NCBI RefSeq assembly: GCF_000003195.3
Contig: NC_012871.2
Coordinates: forward strand, 61,681,802 to 61,745,801
Reading direction: 5' to 3'
Origin: Sorghum bicolor
Lineage: Eukaryota; Streptophyta; Magnoliopsida; Poales; Poaceae
DNA length: 64,000 nucleotides
The position numbers and the translations under genes are program-made. This document shows positions 55,583-64,000 of this stretch, in pieces. The notes beneath the pieces are model-generated. The model had not been told where the DNA came from and did no database searches. It saw only the letters and a list, made by a program, of their open reading frames with translations. The number at the start of each line of letters is the position of its first letter. The first letter of the stretch is position 1.

Positions 55583-57993
55583 TCAAACTATTATATCCTC
55601 CACATCATCGTCATCGGTCTGACGCCCCTTTCTGTCCACCGTACTGTTCTCCCTCCATAGTTTGACAGGCAAGCCATGCTTGGGCACAGGGAATGGGCTG
55701 TACTCGACCTCATCACTGGATCCAACAATCTCCCACCTGCAAATTAAACAAAAGCATGCACACGCCAATCAGTATCTCAGTGTATGTAAGTAAGATCGAT
55801 CAACATATATATAAACAACTCAAACTGTCGTTATGAAAACTCATCAGTATATATCTCCCACGTGCTGATGACGATGATGCTCATATAGGAGGAGAGGTGC
55901 AGTGGGCGATGGATCGAGTGGCACCAGCCATATGTGTCGTCCTGGTGCACAAGGGTATGTACAAGCGGAAATATAGGGAGAAGCTGCGAGGAGATGAACG
56001 CACCTGTAGGCGGTGACCAGGTGGTGGATGAGGACCAGCATCTCGAGCTTGGCCAGCTCGTTCCCGGGGCACGCGTGCACGCCGTTCCCAAATGGCAGGA
56101 ACGTGTTCGGCCGCGGCGCCACCTGCATCATGTGCAACGTCGTCGTTCCACAAACGACCACAGAAAAAAAAAACGAGGCTGAGATCAGCAACGTATTGCG
56201 AGCATCAACGTCAACTACAGCAACGGTGAGGATCGAGACCGGATACTGTACCTGGAATCTAGAAGGGTCGAACTTGTGTGGATCCTGGAAGTAGTCCGGG
56301 CTGTGATGGATGCTCCTGAAGAGCGGCATCACCTTCCACCCCTTGGGGATAAGGAACCCTAGAACACGCCAAGGGAAATACAAGGAAGAATCCGAGTCAG
56401 AATTAAACCCCTCTTGCTAGCTAGTTGCTGCTACGTGCAGAAAAAAAGGAGTGCCAAGCAGCGCCTCTACGGTGACGTAGCTCCACGCCGACCACAGACG
56501 ACAGGCTAGCTGCAGAAGCATGCGTGTACGCGCACGTGCGTACCTTTGTACTCCACGTCGGCCACGGCCTCCCTGAATGTGAAGGAGATGATGCTCGCCA
56601 TCCTTAAGCTCTCCAAAATCACCTGAACAGAATAACGGCGCCATCAGTAACCACAAGATATCCGAAAACACACGCTGTCAGAGGTTTTGTTTGCGTTTTT
56701 TCCAGCACGCGCGTACGTACCCTATGCGTCAGCGCCATGCTCCTCGTGTGCGCCCACGTCAGCGGCAGCCTACCGCCGTCGGTGGCCTCGCGGACGGCCG
56801 CCTGCTCCGCCCGGACGGCCTCCAGGAGCTTGGGGTGGTCGTGGAGGTACTTGACGATCCAGGTGAGCACGCTGGCCGTCGTGTCCTGCGCCGCGAACAG
56901 CACGCCGATGATGTTGTCCGCGACCTGCTCGTCGCTCAGGAGCGGCGCGCCGTCGTCGCCCTGGGACTGCATCAGGCAGCCCAGCAGGTCGGTGCCCGGC
57001 TCGCCGCGCTCCCGCCGCTCGCGCATGATGTCGCTCAGCACGCCCTGCAGCCGCCGCCGCGCCTACAGTGTTTCCACGGTTTCACATCATGCATGCATGT
57101 CAGGGCACTGCCGTTGCCAAGGCGTACGGTACGGGGACGCCAGAAGGTACTAGAGATCAGCTGTGCTGTAAATGCATGCCGTTGCGTTGCGTGTGCTCAC
57201 CTGCATCGCCTTGTAATAGAGCGTCCCCGGTAGGCTGTTGGGGAAGGAGTTGTACCCCTTCTCCACGATGGAGTAGTTCTTCCTTAGCTCCGCCTTGCGC
57301 CGCTCGTCCAGCCGGCCGCCGCCGAAGATCATCACGATGCCCACATCAAACGACAGCTGAAACGTAACAAGAGGTTCTCAGACATCCGATTCATTCGACA
57401 TTACGGACATCACCATTGGCGATGCAAGCTTGCTTGCTTACCGTCTTCATGGCGTGGAACGTGCTCCTGACATGGCCGTCCCAGGAAGCGAGAGTGGAGC
57501 GCACGGCGGCCTCGACCTCAGGGACGAGCGCGCGGAGCGCGTCGGGGCCGAGCGCGCCCTGGACGAGCTTGCGGATGCGGAGGTGGTAGTCGCCCTGGTG
57601 GAAGAAGAGCGCCGACGGCCCGATCATGCGCTCCTTGCTCCGAGGGTAGGTCGGCTTGAACAGGTGCGCCTGCGTCACCAGGACGAACCGCGCCGCCTCC
57701 GGGCTCGCCAGCATCACGCAGGGGTAACCCAGGAGGTGCGTCTTGAAGATCTCGCCGTACCTCTTCTGTTTGGAGGCGAAGAAGATGTTGGGGTCCTGGG
57801 AGTAGAGCTGGAGGGTCTCGCCGAGGTAAGGCCAGCCCATGGAGCCAGGAGGCAGCGACTTCAAGGAAGAAGAAGCCTGCTTCTCATGGCCGCCGCCGGA
57901 GCGGCCTCTCCCCTTCTGCCAGCGTGCGTACTGGAAGTAGTAGGCGATGGCTAGAAAAATGAGGGTGCAAGCAAGGATGAAGAAGAAGGCCAT
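55583..57993 (-). CDS. CYP707A: Abscisic acid 8'-hydroxylase, cytochrome P450 CYP707A (probable ABA8ox3 orthologue), seven exons
   Basis: The enzyme oxidises ABA at C-8', giving phaseic acid, the main route of ABA breakdown at the ER. Exons in coding order: 57993-57442, 57356-57201, 57062-56721, 56622-56544, 56358-56252, 56122-56004, 55736-55583. All phases agree, giving 502 residues, normal for the family. An N-terminal membrane anchor (FFFILACTLIFLAIAYYF) precedes the Pro-rich hinge LPPGSMGWPYLGE. Family-typical blocks follow: LYSQDPNIFFASKQKRYG, HLFKPTYPRSKERM and FFHQGDYH. The I-helix oxygen site is AAQDTT (293-298). The K-helix ExxR is Glu354-Arg357, with FDPSRF after it. The heme loop is FGNGVHACPG with Cys430. 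A TATA box lies about 260 bp upstream. Reaction assignment is strong. The ABA8ox3 name relies on remembered rice synteny. Confidence 0.94.
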
Positions 57994-58249
57994 CCAATAA
58001 CTGATATGCTTAGAAGCAGATCAGCTGCTGCGATTGCAGACTGTCGTTCCGCTGAGTTTTGGTTTGAGCTTGTGGGTTCTGTGTGTGTGTGAGAGCTTGC
58101 TTTATATGTTGGTGGCTAGGAGGAGAAGAGATCGAGACTGTCTTGTGTGTGTTGTGAGGAGAGCGCGCGCGCGAGAGAGGGACAGAGAAGAAAAATCTTG
58201 GATGGACGGATCTTTCGAATGGTGGAGGTCGAGGCAACGCCTTGCGTGG

Positions 58250-58257
58250 TATTTATA
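58250..58257 (-). promoter_or_regulatory. TATA box of the CYP707A gene
   Basis: TATAAATA on the minus strand, 257 bp upstream of the ATG. This predicts a leader of about 230 nt that contains no upstream AUG. Confidence 0.7.
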
Positions 58258-59751
58258 GAAGGAGCGCTGCTGGCAAGTCTCAAGAGCATAGGTTAAAGTC
58301 AAGACCGGTATGTGGAGGATAAGGATCTCTTTGGTAGGACTCCTCATGATGACTTTGGCTCTTTTGAAAGAGCCTTACTAAATATTTTGTAAAGAAGCTG
58401 TTTTTACGACCGAAGCCGCATCTTTCTGGAGAAGCCTTACTAAGTACCCCCTAAGTTCTAGCTCGGCTTGAGCAATTAAGCATGTGCTTGTCCAAAAGCG
58501 CATCAATTGAAGCGAACACTCCTTGATATGATGTTTTAGTTTTGTTTAATGTAAAACATTTCTGTTTCAGCCATCAATTTGTACAAATTTGTATACTTTA
58601 TTACTATCATAAGATTTATTTTTTTAGGTTAACTAGAAATACTTTCATAATATATAATTCAGATGTTAAATTACATGAGTTTATAGGAACCGATGATAGA
58701 AAATAGCAATATTTTTTTGACTCAGAAAATAGCAATATTTAACTCAAGACAAAACTAGAATTACAACCTTTATGGAACGGAGGGAATATTTTGGAATCGG
58801 CTAGATCTTCCTTGTGTCCCCACATAGTCCTTAGGTTTCTAAACATTTTTGTTTAATAAATCACATATGTGCTTTTATACTGACCACAAATATGAAAAAA
58901 ATGTTGTTTGATAAGTCATCCGAAAATGATATGGGATACGCATAAAAGGTCCATTTTGACAACCCTTATGATTCATGGTTTTAATTATTTTCATTTTGAT
59001 AAATTTAAAAAACAACCCATTGTTGTTTATCAAAGAGTATGACTGGAAACTCATCAAAAATAAATTTCATGCCTCACTACCTATATTTACTTGCTCATCG
59101 GTTGAGATATGGAAATCCACATTGTTAAGATCTGTGGAAATTAAAACGCCATTGTTGTTTACCAAAGAGTATTACTGGAAACTTATCGCTTTTCTCTTTT
59201 ATTTGAAAGATGTGGATAATCAAGGATTCACAGAATAAGAAACAGTGAATTGCTCCAAAGCTATCACTAGCTGCGCCTATGTTATTTATGTTGAACACCA
59301 TATATAGAACTTGTTGAGATATATACCTTCTAAATTACCATAGAACTTGTTCTCTCCTTCACCAAGCTCTAGACAGTAGTCGCCTATACTATATCTAGCA
59401 TTATTTGTAATCAGGTTTAGATCTCTGCATCTTACTCTCCACCTTCTAATATACAAGCTCAAGACACAGAGTATATTACTCCGTCTTATATGTCTTAACT
59501 AGTATAAAACTATGTGAGCTTCGTGTTTATGATCTGTGTGATCTATCCATACTTGAGGTCCTTGGAGATTTAGTCGATTTTAGGCCTTTGACAATGTTAT
59601 ACATAACAACATTCTCATGTTTATAATAGTGCATTAGAAATGTTAATTATCATTGGGTAGTGTACAGTTGCGCTCTATTCGGGCAAAAATAGCGATTTAG
59701 GTGTAATTTTTTTTATCTAAATGTTGTTATATAATATTCAATATATAGATA
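58258..59751. other. CYP707A upstream region
   Basis: AT-rich beyond 58500. A Stowaway-type terminus (GGAACGGAGGGAATATT) at about 58774-58790 closes a decayed element that probably starts near 58590. A ~45-bp phrase (ATTGTTGTTTA(T/C)CAAAGAGTA, GACTGGAAACT/TACTGGAAACT) occurs twice, near 59020 and 59150. No gene seen. Confidence 0.4.
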
Positions 59752-59896
59752 CTACCCCATCCATTTAGATTATATGTCGTTCTGATTTTTTTAGATATAT
59801 AGTTTTATTATACATCTAGATACAACATATCAAGATACATATCAAATGCTCTGCACCTAAAAGGACAGAAGAGCTTAAAATTTGGAACGGATGAAG
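59752..59896. mobile_element. Short Stowaway MITE (TSD TA)
   Basis: A 145-bp element with ends CTACCCCATCCATTTAG and TTGGAACGGATGAAG, flanked by TA at both sides. It is AT-rich inside. Confidence 0.7.
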
Positions 59897-60071
59897 TATG
59901 AGACAACAAAAGCACTTATATAAAGAAAAATCTACATTATACGTTTCTATAAATTAAATGCTTTAGAAGTTGTTCATGGGCGAAACTCTAAAAGTTTGAT
60001 CAGATTTTGGTGAAAATTTCGAGTAGTTTTATTGCCGAGGGTAAGTTTGCTTGATATTGGTACAACATCAA

Positions 60072-60303
60072 GGCCTTGTTTAGTTCCCGATGGGAAATAT
60101 TTCGCGACACTGTAGCACTTTCGTTTGTTTGTGGTAATTATTGTCCAATAATAGACTAACTAGGCTCAAAAGATTCGTCTTTGTCAATTTCGACCAAACT
60201 GTGTAATTAGTTTTTATTTTCATCTATATTTAATACTCCATGTATACGTCTAAAGATTCGATGTAATGGGGAATCTTGAAAATTTTTGAGTTTTTGGGTG
60301 GCC
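60072..60303 (+). mobile_element. GGCCTTGTTTAGTT MITE, copy J (TSD CAA), right end altered
   Basis: Starts GGCCTTGTTTAGTTCCC with an intact core. The right terminus is degenerate (GTTTTTGGGTGGCC instead of GAACTAAACAAGGCC) but is still followed by CAA (60304-60306), matching CAA at 60069-60071. Confidence 0.85.
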
Positions 60304-61497
60304 CAAGTGTACCCGAAATCACCATCTGATGTCTTCGCAAAAATACAATTTGAACAGTGCGCAAGCAATGCAAACAATGTGTTGTATCGCAAGATCACGT
60401 GTTCCGTGCACGAAGGATCCAACGGTGTCAGATTAGTATTTGATGACAAGGGTCGCACCAACGACGACACCCCGGCCGGGGGCCCGTTTAATTGGCCGAC
60501 CCGCACCCACGCGCGGCCGTCCTCGGCGCCAGGACGGACGGACGGCCAAGCGGCATGTGCCACGAGATCGCAGCCATGCAAGCATGCGCGCGCGACCTCG
60601 CCGGTGCCCGCGGGGCGCCAGCTGGGGCTGTGTCGTGTGGTCTCTATCCTCTACCTCCGCCGGGGGGGGCGGGGGGCGGGGGCAATCATGAGGACGAGCA
60701 AAGGCAGGGCCATCATCCCCGTACGCATCAGCGGCGCGGCCTCGCGTCGTATCTGCGCGAGATCGGGTCGGCCAGGTGGAGGCTCCCGAGAGTTCCAGCT
60801 GCCCGACGGGGGCCCCCGGGCGAACCTGGTGGTGTGTGCGTCGACGTCGCCGTCGCGGCCAGGTCGGACTCGGACGGGGCTAGCTTCGAGACGGTTCTCG
60901 GCAGCCGCGCCCACCCCTTTTGCGTTGCGCTAGCCTTGCGCCTCCCGCACGGCCGGGAACTGCACTGCACGGTTGCCTCCCCGCGCGGGCGCGGCCCCCT
61001 CCTGTTCCAGGACGTGAACAGCTCGCGACTTGGCTGCCAGAGCCCATTTGCATGCAACTCGCGTCAGTGATGTGCACGCAAACGCAACAAATTGACTAGG
61101 AACACCGTGCCGCGAGCGACCTGCAGGCTGCAGCTGCCAATCGGCGGCTGCAGTGATAGTACTGGTAGCTACAGTATATGCGAATGCCATTGTATTGGTC
61201 TGAATGATATTTTTATCGTTTTCACGGCGGCGAAACAAAGGAAATATCAAGAACATACCAGTGGCTTCCGCTCCACAGTTGCAGAGCAGATTGACCTCGG
61301 TGAGAAGCCATGCATGGCTTCTTTGTGGCCGGGCCGCAATGCTGACGAGGATGATGTGGCACTGGTACGACGTCCTAACATCTGATGAGGGTGCGTAGCA
61401 CTTGCATTGTTTTGCATGACTGTATACACGATAGCTCAGCAGGCCAATGCATATCTGTTTCTTCTCACTACGAACGTGTGTTCTGGAACTCTGACGC
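60304..61497. other. Intergenic, GC-rich; no gene supported
   Basis: Frames at 60286-61070 are long on both strands because of GC-rich composition. No domain, start context or splice structure supports them. Confidence 0.4.
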
Positions 61498-61513
61498 AAC
61501 TTGCATTGAGCTA

Positions 61514-61836
61514 TAATTCGCCGCGGTTTCGATTTGTTGTTCTTTCTTGTTGGATGGATGTTGTGGAAGGAAAGAAACACGAGAACCTTCAATGAGACGT
61601 CAAGGTTGGTGGTGCAGCTGCTCTAGGGCATTGAAGATGAGATTACCATGTGGACTGCGGCAAGGGTACCGGCACTTAGATGTGTTGGACTCGCTTTCGC
61701 TGGGGCAGATTGAGGTAATTTGTCGTCTTAGTTTTAACAATAATCTTTGGATTACTGTTTTGGTGTATTGGCTATAACAAAACTCTTTTTCTTTGCTTAA
61801 TGAAATATGTGCCAAGCGTGTTTTTGAAAAAAAAAA
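61514..61836 (+). mobile_element. Short poly(A) retroposon (5'-truncated LINE or SINE), 16-bp TSD
   Basis: A 323-bp insert ends in an A-run of about ten and is bracketed by AACTTGCATTGAGCTA at 61498-61513 and 61837-61852. Together these are the marks of L1-type target-primed insertion. The 3' part (TTTGCTTAATGAAATATG) resembles plant LINE tails. No open frame is recognised. Confidence 0.8.
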
Positions 61837-61852
61837 AACTTGCATTGAGCTA

Positions 61853-64000
61853 CAGCATATAAGGATAGATACTTAGCTCACGAAGACAGTAATGTTGCAC
61901 GATTTACTTAGCTTGGATTCCACGATATATATTTCATTTTCCATGGAATTAATTATAAGGGAACATCGGCTACTACATCTGTGGTGCATCTTGAAGCAGG
62001 GAACAGAAGGAACCAAATCATGCAATGCATGACATGGTGATGATTTGTATCCCGGCTTCCACTGTTCCATTCCCTGCACGATTCTTCAGTTTAGCGAACG
62101 TATATACGTGTCTCGGGCATCACCACATGATAGGATCAAGGATATATAGTTTGTGCACACAGTGTTCCTGTCAAAGATAGTTCTCGTGTCTTTCTTATTT
62201 AAAAAAAGTCTTCCGTCTTGTGACGGGTATACATTGCATTCTCGGGTAAGTTATAATATTAGCAGCTCGAACGTCGAAAGGAACTGCTTCATGATCACGT
62301 GAACCAAGCTAGCTTTAATTCTGAAAAGCTATGTATAGGTGATAGTCTTGCAAAACAATCAACAGGGTCTTGCCTGCATCTCTTCGAATTCTAAAGTTTC
62401 TAAGAAACATGTGAAAATCCATTTTTCTTCGCTTATATTAACAGTTTTGATGTATCTATATATCTATACTTAGAGTAGTCCAGCCTCTTCTGAAGTCATT
62501 CGTATCGATCAAGTTCTAGTCTCTTATCTATGTACCAATGCTCTCGATTAGACAGGAAACTAGCTAGTACGCTCGAGCTTGGTCAGCTTTGATGTGATGA
62601 TCCTTCTGCTTATGATCTCGCATTGCATGCTACGAATAAACGTAACAAAAAACTGTATAAGCTCTCGGCATCGATCAAGTAGAATATAGATTGATCAAGA
62701 TCACTCTCGGGCCCGGCCAACTTTTGGCCGCTAGCTAGCTAATGGCACAGTAACTACTTTCTCCTGAAAGCTCAGTGCACAGCACCTGAGATTCGACCGT
62801 GGCGTGGACACGGCTGTGACTTGTGAGATGAGATGATATTACGTGCGCTGATCGGCGTACGTAACCGACCTCGACGTGACCCGGCCCGGCCTTTCTCTGG
62901 CCGTTGGCCCTTAGCTGGAAGCAGTGCCCGCCCATGCAAGTAGCGCGCGTTCGATCGCGCGCCATAGCCAACAGTGGCTCGGATGTTCGCACCTGCATGC
63001 GCCGGCCACGGCCATCCTGCTGGCCCTGGGCCAGCACAGCATGCAGTGGTGTGGTGTTCCACCGGCCAGTCGCTCCCGATCGACGACGTCGCTGTCGCCG
63101 AGATCCGCTCTAGAACCGGCCGGCCGCCGTGGGTTGGGTACGTCTCGGAATTTATTGCGTCCCGCGGCACGGCAGGGCCTCCCTGGCCACACCTCAGCGG
63201 CGTAATCGCCATGGCAACTGGGTGATCGATCCCGCTCGCCTCGGCGTCAGCTTGGCCAGCCAGCCGGCACATGAACGACCGCGACAACACCAGACGGCGT
63301 CCACATCAGCCGGAGCACACGCTCTCATGAGTCATGTCACGCTGACGCGCGCCGGGATCGCCCCGGATCGGTCGATCCGCCATCTGCTGGGTCCCCGGAG
63401 CGCTATCCGATCCGTTCCGCGACGTGCAACTTGAAGCCGCGCCCGGCCGGAGAGGAGTGGCCACGGCCGCGCTACGGTCCACCGACCCAGCCGTGGGGGT
63501 TGCGGACGTCAAGCTGCGCGACGGCAGCCAGGGCCCCATGTCGGCGCCTGGCCGGACGACCGCCGGGATGGGCCTCGCCGTCGCCGTCCGCGTGTTGCCG
63601 CGGGCGCCGGCCGTGTCCCCGGTCGCGGCGCGGGCCACACATATGCATGGCTCCGTCGCTCCGAAATAGCCCTTTTCGCGCGCGCGCCTCGTGCTCGTCA
63701 GGTGATGACACGCGCACTGCGACTGTGTGCAAGCTGACGATGGCGTGAACGTGATGGTGACCCAACAGTTTCGTGATCGGGGATCAGCATCCGGCGGGCA
63801 CCGACCTCTTTGCAACTTGGTACGGATCAAACTGTGCATGATTGTCGATGCAAGGGATACTGGGATAGGGATTATTTTGCTGCCGGTGAACGCTTGTGCA
63901 CAGCGCATCCATGTCACCCTAGGTTGGAAGGAGTACAGTCTTGTTTGAATGTCTTGTGTGTTGGTGTGGATTGGGATGGAATTTAGTTTAAATTTCACTC
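61853..64000. other. Intergenic to the right edge; no gene supported
   Basis: AT-rich to 62750, then GC-rich. Overlapping frames at 62735-63765 on both strands look compositional, with no domain. Possibly an upstream or downstream flank of a gene outside the window. Confidence 0.4.

Noticed and set aside
8690..60303. Calling the GGCCTTGTTTAGTT family Tourist (PIF/Harbinger)
   Set aside because: The duplications seen (CAA, CTA, TCA, ATA, TTA) are not limited to TWA, so I left the superfamily open.
60286..61592. Frames of 190-220 codons
   Set aside because: Both strands are open through the same GC-rich DNA, and one frame crosses the retroposon boundary. No domain.
62735..63998. Frames of 100-230 codons near the right edge
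   Set aside because: Same compositional pattern, no recognisable motif.
1..64000. tRNA, rRNA or known conserved miRNA genes
   Set aside because: I looked for tRNA T-loop signatures and mature sequences of common plant miRNAs and found none that fit a proper fold.

Overview
This window is nuclear DNA from a grass, most likely sorghum or a close panicoid relative. The evidence is intron-bearing genes with GT-AG splicing, GC-rich first exons, and a dense load of grass-type DNA transposons. It also appears collinear with a segment of rice chromosome 9: from memory, rice has bZIP72, HsfB1 and ABA8ox3 close together in this order. There are five host protein-coding genes. Everything else is transposons, MITEs and intergenic DNA.

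Layout. 1-2294 holds a broken hAT transposase gene (minus strand) and its GC-rich subterminal region. 5318-8645 is a seven-exon remorin gene (plus). 13446-16365 is a four-exon group-A bZIP (ABF/AREB type, plus). 16.4-23.5 kb is repeat-rich, with a foldback, a 177-bp hAT-type MITE with a perfect 8-bp target duplication, and diverged tandem repeats. 23561-24799 is an intronless SMI1/KNR4-like gene (minus). 25.2-31.2 kb is a cluster of nested and adjacent MITEs. 31840-44820 is one ~13-kb CACTA (En/Spm) element flanked by TAT. It carries a GRF zinc-finger gene, a frameshifted TNP2 transposase and a broken Transposase_24/Ulp1-like gene. 46674-50385 is a class-B heat-shock factor (HsfB1/TBF1 type, plus) with a conserved-peptide upstream ORF in its leader. 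55583-57993 is a seven-exon CYP707A ABA 8'-hydroxylase (minus). 61514-61836 is a short poly(A) retroposon with a 16-bp target duplication.

How the genes fit together. Two host genes belong directly to abscisic acid biology: a bZIP that activates ABA-responsive promoters and the enzyme class that destroys ABA. They lie ~39 kb apart, with a stress-responsive HsfB1 repressor between them. The remorin and the SMI1-like gene have no obvious pathway link to these.

Ten copies of one ~215-245-bp MITE family (termini GGCCTTGTTTAGTT) are scattered through the window. One lies in a bZIP intron, one just after the remorin stop codon, and one inside an older Stowaway-like element. Six copies have clear 3-bp target duplications that are not restricted to TWA. 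All exon boundaries were read by eye from phase-consistent GT-AG junctions and need transcript confirmation.
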